A stretch of DNA of 13,928 bases from JACCXJ01 sp052387115 (GTDB lineage: Bacteria > Pseudomonadota > Gammaproteobacteria > JACCXJ01), in the NCBI GenBank assembly GCA_052387115.1, contig JBQTJM010000073.1, positions 1 to 13,928 of the forward strand, read 5' to 3'. The position numbers were made by a program, and so were the translations under genes. The notes beneath the pieces are model-generated. The model worked only from the letters and a program-made list of their open reading frames with translations. It did no database searches and was not told where the DNA came from. Shown one piece after another: positions 1 to 5,608 of the stretch (position 1 is the first letter of the stretch; each line of letters starts with the position of its first letter).

Positions 1-52
1 ACGGGGATTTCTCTTAGGCCCGAACTGAGTAGTTCGCGGCGCGAATAAGCAT

Positions 53-243
53 TTCAAAGGCCCTTTTTCGGCGAGAGGAAGAGTACGAGATGGACCTGTG
101 GGTTGTCAAGTACGCGAGCCGTCGATCGAGGATCGGGGATTTTTCGGGGGATTCATCGGTCCGGGCCGCCCGGATCCGGGGCGTTTTGGCCTCTCAGGCG
201 AGTGCAGGGCAAAGGGGGCTGTCGGCTCAGGGAGTTGAACCCA
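53..243 (-). mobile_element. IS91-family terminal remnant, left copy
   Basis: This stretch matches, by eye at roughly 85 percent with few gaps, the reverse complement of the terminal region at about 3980-4170. Shared blocks include TTCAAA at the outer edge, CCCTTTTTCG, GTTGTCAAGTACGCGAG, GATTCATCGGTCCG and CGGATCCGGGGCGTTTTGG. In the right copy this sequence lies just downstream of an IS91-type transposase stop codon, so here it is a solitary end in opposite orientation with no transposase codons left; similarity stops near 243. The outer edge is preceded by GCAT, not the GAAC or CAAG typical of IS91 targets, so this copy may have arrived by recombination rather than simple insertion. Open frames over it are shadows. 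Confidence 0.75.
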
Positions 244-430
244 GTGACCGCGGCTCCCAGCAATGTTGCATAACATTTGAAAAGTCGAAAAGTCTATACG
301 TCCGCGTAGATGTCCCATTCTGTCGCCTCCCCTCAAGTCGCGGTAGATAAGAGCTGGCGTTTGCACCTTCTCTTCTTCGGTAAGCTGGTAATTCTTTTCA
401 AACTTTCTTTCCTTTGCTACAACTCGACAG
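244..430. other. Intergenic segment without a supported gene
   Basis: It lies between the left IS91-type end and the stop of the FAD oxidoreductase. The minus strand reads a short peptide around 410-340 (QTPALIYRDL), faintly like the start of alanine-racemase-fold enzymes. It has no start codon and quickly loses the pattern. No terminator hairpin was recognised downstream of the oxidoreductase. Confidence 0.4.
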
Positions 431-1609
431 TCAGGCCGGTAAGGCGCCCTTGAGGTCTACCGGCGCAAATGGGCCCGGTTCGGCGATCAGTCGGCGAGCC
501 GCCTCGACCTGCTCCCACACGTTCCACAGCAGAACACCGCGCACCCGCTTATCTTGGAGGTAATAGACAACCCCTTTGCGATACGGCTCTTGCCAGTCGC
601 TCACGGTCTCGAGCCGCGAGTCCAACTCCCCTACTGCTTCGTATCCGAGCTCAAAGAGATCCGAGTAAAAGAACGGCAAGTGATGATAGGGAGCAGGCTT
701 ACCTGCCATGTTGCGGCCCGCCAATCGCCCCATGGTGTTAGCATTGTCCTCGTGCTCGACGCGCATGCGTTTCCCTAGGGCGGAATTATAAAAGCTGGCG
801 ACATCGCCCGCCGCATAGATGTCTGGATGACTGGCGCGCAAAAACTCATCCACCGCGATGCCGTTGTCGACCTCCAAGCCCGCTGCCTGCGCCAATGCGA
901 TGTTGGGCTGAATGCCGATCCCCGCAACGAGACCGTCTACCCAGTGCTCCTGGCCACTCTTGGTCTTTAGCAGAAATTCCGCGCCGCGCGTCTCTACACC
1001 GACGAGCGTTTCTCCGGTAACCAGTTGCACGCCTTTGTCGCGGTAGAAATCATTGAGGAACAATCCCAGATCCCGCGGAAAGACACGACTGCCGACGGCC
1101 TCCTCGGGGAAGATCATCACAACGTCTTTTTCATTCATGGCCAAGGCGGCTGCGATCTCCGAGCCGATAAACCCGCCACCGACAACGCCAAACCGCTGCC
1201 TGTTCTCGGTGAGCGCGCGCAGTTGGCGGTAGTCTTCCAGTGTCCGAAAATAGATGATCGACTCGTTGTCCAACGGAAGCTTTCGGGGGGATCCACCCGT
1301 CGCTAACAGCAACTTGTCGAAGGTGTAGATGGTGCCCCCATCGTCAATGACACTTTTGATGTGCAGTTCGAGTTTGTGGGCGTCTCGCCCAAGGTGCAGC
1401 GCTATGTCTCGATCGGCCGTGCCACGCCAGATCTTTTCTAGAGGTTTTCCCTGCCATAGCCCTTTCGAAAGCGGGGGACGGTCGTAGGGTGGGTCAGGCT
1501 CGGCCGAGATAAGACCGATCGTTCCGTTGGCGTCTACCTCACGGACGCCTCGGACAGCCGCATCCGCAGCCATTCCACCACCGACGATCAAGTATTTGTA
1601 GTATGGCAT
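431..1609 (-). CDS. FAD-dependent NAD(P)H oxidoreductase, ferredoxin-reductase/AIF type
   Basis: The 392-residue protein belongs to the pyridine nucleotide-disulphide oxidoreductase superfamily, whose members pass electrons from NAD(P)H through FAD to a partner such as ferredoxin or rubredoxin. Visible are the N-terminal FAD dinucleotide fold (LIVGGGMAADAA, residues 7-18), RPPLSKG at 44-50, the ATGG turn near 103, a second nucleotide fold (VGGGFIGSEIA, 143-153) and the FAD-closing motif IYAAGDVA (264-271). A C-terminal region from about 313 resembles the reductase C-terminal domain. No redox CXXC pair or signal peptide is seen, so it is probably cytoplasmic. ATG is preceded by TAGGAG (1617-1622). 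It lies 77 bases downstream of the diheme cytochrome on the same strand, so cotranscription is likely. Electron acceptor and substrate cannot be read from the sequence. Confidence 0.9.
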   Translation of the reverse strand: MPYYKYLIVGGGMAADAAVRGVREVDANGTIGLISAEPDPPYDRPPLSKGLWQGKPLEKIWRGTADRDIALHLGRDAHKLELHIKSVIDDGGTIYTFDKLLLATGGSPRKLPLDNESIIYFRTLEDYRQLRALTENRQRFGVVGGGFIGSEIAAALAMNEKDVVMIFPEEAVGSRVFPRDLGLFLNDFYRDKGVQLVTGETLVGVETRGAEFLLKTKSGQEHWVDGLVAGIGIQPNIALAQAAGLEVDNGIAVDEFLRASHPDIYAAGDVASFYNSALGKRMRVEHEDNANTMGRLAGRNMAGKPAPYHHLPFFYSDLFELGYEAVGELDSRLETVSDWQEPYRKGVVYYLQDKRVRGVLLWNVWEQVEAARRLIAEPGPFAPVDLKGALPA

Positions 1610-1686
1610 TTCTCGTCTCCTAAACCGGCTGTTGGCCGTATCTCGGGGTAGAACCGTTATTCATCGCGCAGGCGCCTCTGCTCCGA

Positions 1687-3027
1687 CTAAAGCGACCTCA
1701 GGTATTCGACCAGATCGCGCCTTTCTTGGCCGGTGAATCCAAGGTCAAAGACGTTGTCGTAATGCTCCACGACGTCTTCCAAGGTCGCAAAGCGACCGTC
1801 GTGAAAAAAGCCGCCCTTGGTATGCGTCCATAAACCCTTGAGCGGCGCCGTCCGGTAGCGCTCATCGGGCGAGCGCTTGGCCTGAAAGTCATCGATCCCG
1901 AGCTCCTCTGCGGTATGCATATTCCAGCCAGGCTCGGTGAACAGCGGCGGTACGTGGCACGTGGCACATTGGGCTTTGCGGTTAAACAGATCTTTGCCGC
2001 GCCGCGCCGCCCCCTCATCGAAGCTGCCTTTGGGGGGTTGCGGTGCCGGGATCGCGAGCTGATAGAAGTGCAGTGCAGCGAGTTTTGCGGTGATGAGGTC
2101 TGGCGTATGGCGTACGTCTCCGAACCCCGCCCGGGCCGCGATCGGAAACTTATCTGGGTCGTTCAAGCGCGGGTCAAAGAAGACCCCTTGTCCCCCCATC
2201 TCCAGGTTCGCGACGAAGGCGTTCCAGTGCGTCACCGAACCCCAGCCGGTCCAGGTATGAAGATTCACTCCTGCTAGACCAAAGGCCGGCGGGATCAGGG
2301 TGGCGGCGCTTCGGCCGTCCGGACGAAAGCCCTTGCCATCGAGAATGAGCTCGGCATCAAACTTGCCAGGCCCCCAAGCATTGAGGACAGTTTTGACGGT
2401 CTCCTCATCCACCTCAAGTAAGTCCGTAAAGGGCCGCAAGTTGGGCGCCAGCGCGATGATCGCGCCGACGTTCAAATCACGGCTCGCCCAACCATCGAGG
2501 CGTCGACCAATACCAGGGGCGAGCGCATTATCTACGGTCGAATGACAAAGCGCGCAGGTAATGCCCACTGATCGCAACTCGCCTTCCTTACCGAAAAAAC
2601 CCTTAACCCCGAGCACGGCATCGAGCTTGAGTAAGGCAAGCGTCGTGGCTGGATCTTCTAAATCGACCTGCCCCCTCCTCAACGCCAAGCGCAGGCCGGG
2701 CGGAAGGGCCTCGAGATCGACCTTGAGGCCTAACTGCAGCGCCGCCGCAGGGCTGAGTCCCGGTCCCACCCCTCCAAAGCCTTCGCCTTTGATCGCCTCA
2801 TGCAGTCGAAGCGCCGCACCCCAGAAGGCCTCATCGCCAAAGGTATCGAAACGAAAAGTCTCTCTGCCTTCCTTTATCATCTGCACGGCGTTTCCAAGGG
2901 TCCCTCGCACGAGCGTCTTGTCTCGCTCGAGAGACGGTACATCGGCCTGGCTTATGGCATAGCCGAAGCTTGACAGCCCAGCGATGGCCATCGCAATCGC
3001 CGTGAGTTTTTTAGCCGTTCGATTCAT
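1687..3027 (-). CDS. Exported diheme c-type cytochrome, MauG/cytochrome c peroxidase-like
   Basis: The 446-residue protein starts with a basic N-terminus and hydrophobic core (LTAIAMAIAGLSSFGYA), a Sec signal peptide, which suggests a periplasmic location. Two covalent heme sites are visible: CALCH (158-162) and CATCH (354-358). The C-terminal block TAPLKGLWTHTKGGFFHDG (393-411) is characteristic of the second heme domain of bacterial cytochrome c peroxidases, MauG and related diheme oxidoreductases. Met370 and Met277 are candidate axial ligands, which is inference. It is longer than classical CcpA (about 320-340 residues) because of an extended region before the first heme, closer to RoxA-like or uncharacterised diheme proteins. 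GGAG (3035-3038) is 7 bases before ATG. It is first in an operon with the FAD oxidoreductase. Peroxidase activity is plausible but unproven. Confidence 0.88.
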   Translation of the reverse strand: MNRTAKKLTAIAMAIAGLSSFGYAISQADVPSLERDKTLVRGTLGNAVQMIKEGRETFRFDTFGDEAFWGAALRLHEAIKGEGFGGVGPGLSPAAALQLGLKVDLEALPPGLRLALRRGQVDLEDPATTLALLKLDAVLGVKGFFGKEGELRSVGITCALCHSTVDNALAPGIGRRLDGWASRDLNVGAIIALAPNLRPFTDLLEVDEETVKTVLNAWGPGKFDAELILDGKGFRPDGRSAATLIPPAFGLAGVNLHTWTGWGSVTHWNAFVANLEMGGQGVFFDPRLNDPDKFPIAARAGFGDVRHTPDLITAKLAALHFYQLAIPAPQPPKGSFDEGAARRGKDLFNRKAQCATCHVPPLFTEPGWNMHTAEELGIDDFQAKRSPDERYRTAPLKGLWTHTKGGFFHDGRFATLEDVVEHYDNVFDLGFTGQERRDLVEYLRSL

Positions 3028-3051
3028 GGTATCGCTCCGATCCCGTTTCGT

Positions 3052-3080
3052 AGATCATCGGTTTGTGAGGATCGTGTCAA
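3052..3080 (-). promoter_or_regulatory. Putative promoter of the cytochrome/oxidoreductase operon
   Basis: On the minus strand a perfect TTGACA -35 box (3075-3080) is followed after 17 bases by TGATCT (3052-3057), a poor -10. The position, 25 bases before the cytochrome start codon, is reasonable. The weak -10 suggests activator help or a chance match. Confidence 0.4.
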
Positions 3081-3092
3081 TATAAAGCTGGT

Positions 3093-3106
3093 CGATCGAA
3101 CGATCG
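3093..3106. promoter_or_regulatory. Palindromic putative operator upstream of the -35 box
   Basis: CGATCGAACGATCG is a 6-2-6 inverted repeat lying 12 bases upstream of the candidate TTGACA box. Its place suits a dimeric regulator of the cytochrome operon. CGATCG is itself self-complementary and common in some genomes, so this may be chance. Confidence 0.3.
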
Positions 3107-3109
3107 CTC

Positions 3110-3542
3110 GGTGCTAACGTGCCTTTACGAGTCTCGCCCGAGTTAGCGCGCGATTGTGTGCCAGCCCGTGCATGATTGTTGTCGCGTCGCTTGTGACGCC
3201 ACCTTCGTGCTATTCAAAACGTCGGTGCCTTCAAAGCTATTATCTCGATCCGTCATCGCGCTCCTCCGCCTTCTCCGTCATGCCAGAGCATGTTTCATGT
3301 CGCGGATCCACTTCACGCATGTGCGCGGCGGCCGTCGTCATGGATGATTCGGCTGAACACTTCGACAATGTTTCCCGCCAGACGCAAGAACTCCTAATTT
3401 GGAGTCGAACCTCTCGAAAGAATTCCCGAAGAAATTAGTCTCGGTGCGATTCCCGGTTCATTGCCTCATATTCCGTCCTCATAACGGGCTCTCGACATGC
3501 GAATGTCCCAGCGCTCTTGGGGGTGACGTTCGATTGCCAGAT
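3110..3542. other. Long non-coding stretch, no gene recognised
   Basis: About 430 bases upstream of the cytochrome operon promoter and inside the IS91-bounded segment. The open frames on the plus strand (for example 3154-3438) are rich in Ser, Arg and Cys, lack a ribosome binding site and resemble no family I know. A short plus-strand reading near 3339-3390 (DDSAEHFDNVSRQTQELL) vaguely recalls phasins but has no supporting context. Confidence 0.4.
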
Positions 3543-3638
3543 TCACCGGCTCAAAACATCACTTAAGGTAAGCGACACCAGCACGAGCAGCCAGCAGAAG
3601 GCCGCAAACGCGGCCACTTTAAGCAACGCGTTGCCCAT
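3543..3638 (-). CDS. Possible 31-residue single-pass membrane peptide or gene end
   Basis: The minus strand reads MGNALLKVAAFAAFCWLLVL followed by VSLTLSDVLSR and a TGA stop. This is one hydrophobic helix of about 18 residues with a positive N-terminal Lys and a polar tail, an arrangement typical of real membrane peptides and unusual for chance translation. The ATG lies exactly where IS91 transposase similarity begins on the other strand. It is therefore more likely the last codons of a larger membrane protein cut by the IS than a complete small gene. No clear ribosome binding site is seen. Function unknown. Confidence 0.3.
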   Translation of the reverse strand: MGNALLKVAAFAAFCWLLVLVSLTLSDVLSR

Positions 3639-3956
3639 GGCGTGCTCGCGCCCAACGCCAAGTTACGCTCCGCGATCATCCCCAGCGCGCCGGTCAACGC
3701 ACCTAATGCTGCAGCGGTTCACGCTGACGCGCCCCATCCCTCGGCGCCGGTGCGGCTGAGCTTTGCCCAGTTGCTCAAGCGGGTATTCGATATCGATATT
3801 GAACAGTGCCCTCACTGCGGCGGCCCCTTGACGATCATCGCCGCCATCGTAGATCCCACCGTGATTGCCAAGATCCTCACCCACCTCGGCTTGTCCGCCC
3901 GGGCACCGCCCCGATCGCCCGCGCGGCCATTCGACCGATCCCAAATGGCCTTCTGA
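3636..3956 (+). pseudogene. IS91-family transposase, C-terminal fragment
   Basis: The frame reads HGVLAPNAKLRSAIIP, then FAQLLKRVFDIDIEQCPHCG, GGPLTIIAAIVDPTVIAKIL and HLGLSARAPP before a TGA stop. These are the conserved last hundred or so residues of IS91/IS801-type transposases, including the CPxCGG motif and the Pro/Ala/Arg-rich tail. The catalytic part with the HUH motif and tyrosines is absent: upstream of about 3636 the sequence is unrelated, and a stop lies in frame at 3564. The fragment cannot be an active nuclease. Its end leads directly into the non-coding terminal region to 4170. Confidence 0.85.
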
Positions 3957-4170
3957 TCCCAGGCCGCATCCCCCTCCCACCCGGTTCGACTCCCCGAGCC
4001 GACATCCTCCTTTGGCCTGCACTCGCCCGAGAAGCCAAAACGCCCCGGATCCGGGCGCCTCGGACCGATGAATCGCCAGACAAATCCCCGATCCTGGACC
4101 GACCGCTCGCGTACTTGACAACCCACCGGTCCATCCGTACTCTTCCTCCCAGCGAAAAAGGGCGTTTGAA
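3957..4170 (+). mobile_element. IS91-family terminal region, right copy
   Basis: This is the non-coding end that follows the transposase stop and is repeated in inverted orientation at 53-243. It ends with GGGCGTTTGAA at 4160-4170. The next four bases (4171-4174) are GTTC, which is GAAC on the other strand, matching the known tetranucleotide target preference of IS91-type rolling-circle elements. The edge falls inside pyrE, which marks the junction precisely. Confidence 0.75.
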
Positions 4171-4430
4171 GTTCCTATACCTCCTACCGCAGCGACGATG
4201 AAGTCCGCTCCGATCGTGAGCCCCCCAATCGCCGCGGGCCTGGTTGGCAACTTTTCAATTTCCCGTAAGACCTCTTGCGCGATGAGACTCGCGCATTCGC
4301 CATTCAACGTAGCGACCTTGCAATCGACGTAGAAAGAAGACTGTTCCCCCGTGCTCAGAGTGAAATCGGAGCCTACGATCAGGCACTTTTGCTCGATCAG
4401 CTGTCTGAGCCGTTCGCGATCCGTTTGCAT
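4171..4430 (-). pseudogene. pyrE: Orotate phosphoribosyltransferase, 5' fragment cut by IS91-type end
   Basis: PyrE makes orotidine 5'-phosphate from orotate and PRPP in pyrimidine synthesis. The first 86 codons are recognisable: MQTDRERLRQLIEQKCL, FTLSTGEQSSFYVDCKVATL and PAAIGGLTIGADFIVAAV, matching the N-terminal orotate-binding lobe. The PRPP-binding loop and everything C-terminal (about 100 residues in this subfamily) are missing because the IS91-type end starts at 4170. The 3' half is not at the outer edge of the left end either: the reverse complement of 1-52 does not read as PyrE. An upstream in-frame ATG at 4499 would add 23 atypical residues, so 4430 is preferred. If no second copy exists the cell would need uracil; equally, this may be a transferred fragment. 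Confidence 0.85.
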
Positions 4431-4454
4431 CGGTCTATGCGGGAGCCCGGTCGT

Positions 4455-4499
4455 GTGCTGGGCGGGGTTCGTTTTGGGGCATGGAACCCGACCGAGCAC
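4455..4499 (-). promoter_or_regulatory. Imperfect hairpin in the pyrE leader
   Basis: On the minus strand GTGCTCGGTCGGGTTC (4499-4484) can pair with GAACCCCGCCCAGCAC (4470-4455), 13 of 16 positions Watson-Crick, with a 13-base loop. No U-run follows, so it is not a simple intrinsic terminator. Its position, about 25 bases before the pyrE start, is compatible with an attenuator or leader structure, but chance or an IS relic are alternatives. Confidence 0.3.
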
Positions 4500-4817
4500 T
4501 GATTTTATTATGATCTCAAAGGGTTAACCTGGATAGCCGATACGTAGCTTAAACAACATGGCGCCTCAATGCAACCCGGTGTTGGGTGTTGGGCCCCGGC
4601 CGATCGTCAAGTTCGTCTAGCCGCACCCCGGTGCAGCCCGGTAGTCTCGACCAGGCGCTTCCGGGATGCAAGCCACTACCGGCCGGCCTTGCAAGATACT
4701 GACGACACGGCGCAGCGCACCGCCCAGAGGGAATCAACGACTTATTATGGGCGTTTCACTGACGAATAGTGAGGCCGTGTGTGGCGGATCTGCACCCCCT
4801 GAGCCGGGGTCTACTGC
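4500..4817. other. Intergenic region, no gene recognised
   Basis: This separates the pyrE fragment from the HxlR gene. Short open frames on both strands (for example 4549-4737 minus and 4569-4769 plus) have no ribosome binding site or recognisable motif. Regular codon structure is absent. It could contain eroded insertion sequence material, but nothing identifies it. Confidence 0.4.
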
Positions 4818-5135
4818 TCAAGTGTGCTTAGCACCCCACTCGCGCATGGCCTTCACGATCGGACCCAGGCTCTTTCCCTTGTCGGTGAGAACGTACTCGA
4901 GCCGCGGCGGGCGCTCGTTGTAGAGCTGTCGGCGCACGAGGCCGTTGTCTTCGAGGGACTTCAGGCGTGCGGAGAGGGTGTTGGGCGCCATCCCTGGCAA
5001 CGAGGTCAGGAAATCCTGAAACCGCCGAGGCCCCTGCAGCAACAGGTCGCGCGTCAGCAGGATCGTCCATCGCTCGCCGATCAGGTCCAACGTCCTCGCC
5101 ACGGGGCAGTCGCTGATTTTGTAAGTCTTCGCCAT
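4818..5135 (-). CDS. HxlR-family winged-helix transcriptional regulator
   Basis: The protein has 105 residues, normal for HxlR-type (MarR-like winged helix) regulators. It shows the family signature CPVARTLDLIGERWTILLTR near the N-terminus, then GPRRFQDFLTSLPGMAPNTL, SARLKSLEDNGLVRR (recognition helix region) and PPRLEYVLTDKGKSL, ending MREWGAKHT. The single N-terminal Cys is the residue that can act as a redox or electrophile sensor in some family members; whether it does so here is unknown. ATG at 5135 is preferred over GTG at 5141; neither has a strong Shine-Dalgarno sequence. It is divergent from the MBL hydrolase, with a roughly 100-base shared regulatory region carrying repeated half-sites, so it probably represses that gene and itself. 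Confidence 0.9.
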   Translation of the reverse strand: MAKTYKISDCPVARTLDLIGERWTILLTRDLLLQGPRRFQDFLTSLPGMAPNTLSARLKSLEDNGLVRRQLYNERPPRLEYVLTDKGKSLGPIVKAMREWGAKHT

Positions 5136-5152
5136 TGGCACAGCTTAGCGAG

Positions 5153-5181
5153 TTGACTTCGGTCTGGCAAGTGACTACACT
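5153..5181 (+). promoter_or_regulatory. Promoter of the MBL-fold hydrolase gene
   Basis: TTGACT (5153-5158) and TACACT (5176-5181) are separated by an ideal 17 bases, about 50 bases before the ATG at 5234. A CAAGTGA half-site lies in the spacer, so a bound regulator would block RNA polymerase. Confidence 0.6.
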
Positions 5182-5210
5182 TTAGCAAATCACTCGTGTG
5201 TTGCAAGTGA
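5168..5210. promoter_or_regulatory. Putative HxlR operator with three half-sites
   Basis: CAAGTGA occurs at 5168-5174 and 5204-5210, and its near complement TCACTCG at 5190-5196. The first and second form an inverted repeat with a 15-base gap, the second and third one with a 7-base gap. The array covers the candidate promoters of both divergent genes. Assignment to the adjacent HxlR protein is inference from position. Confidence 0.5.
5179..5206 (-). promoter_or_regulatory. Candidate promoter of the HxlR gene
   Basis: On the minus strand TTGCAA (5206-5201) and TAAAGT (5184-5179) are 16 bases apart, 44 bases from the ATG at 5135. Each box matches 4 of 6 consensus positions. It overlaps the opposing hydrolase promoter. 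Confidence 0.4.
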
Positions 5211-5233
5211 GTCGCATACCAAGGGGTACCGCC

Positions 5234-5608
5234 ATGACTCGCCTCCTTCGATTCCTGACAGTCGGCGCCTGTTGCGCCGTGATCCTGGCGCCGCTCGCGC
5301 TGCTCGGCGGCGCGCCGGCGCAAGGGGCCGCATCAACGGACGCGCAGCGCCCGGAGCTTGCGTACCTGGAGCAGGTGAACCGGTGGCGGCCGCCATCCGA
5401 TCCGCAATTGCTGTTTCTGCTGATGGCCCAGTTCGCCAACGCGGGCCGCCATGCCGAAGGGGTCGACTATTTCAACGGCGTGCTCAAGCGCTTTGAAGCC
5501 GGGCTGGACGACACGCATAAGGCCCTGTACCTCACGGCGGTGGCGTCGCTGCGAGCGGGCCACGTGAACGACGTCTTTCTGCTCGGGCGGATCGGCCTGG
5601 GTGCGTGA
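5234..5608 (+). pseudogene. MBL-fold hydrolase, N-terminal part before a frameshift
   Basis: This frame encodes the first 124 residues of the hydrolase that continues at 5601. MTRLLRFLTVGACCAVILAP begins a clear Sec signal peptide with a hydrophobic core and an APAQGAA cleavage region, followed by a helical, TPR-like stretch (QLLFLLMAQFANAGRHAEGV, YLTAVASLRAGHVNDVFLLG). AAGGGG (5221-5226) precedes the ATG at 5234. The frame ends GRIGLGA and stops at TGA 5606-5608. Deleting one C near 5597-5599 restores GRIGWVRDTLELLDEAKRL across the break, so one extra base in a CC run is the simplest explanation. It may be a real mutation or a sequencing error. An independent short secreted protein is unlikely because the two halves join smoothly. 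Confidence 0.75.

Noticed and set aside
90..366. Open frames on both strands across the left IS end
   Set aside because: The same translations arise from the non-coding terminal region at 3957-4170; they follow repeat similarity, not codon conservation.
300..415. Possible start of an alanine-racemase-fold enzyme (QTPALIYRDL)
   Set aside because: About ten residues only, no start codon and no following lysine motif.
3154..3438. Possible phasin-like reading (SAEHFDNVSRQTQELL)
   Set aside because: Too short, no helix continuation, no ribosome binding site and a low-complexity context; similarity is impressionistic.
3663..4499. 278-residue minus-strand frame joining PyrE to a Gly/Arg-rich tail
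   Set aside because: Only the first part is PyrE; the tail is the antisense of the IS91 transposase and terminal sequence, so it is a chance fusion.
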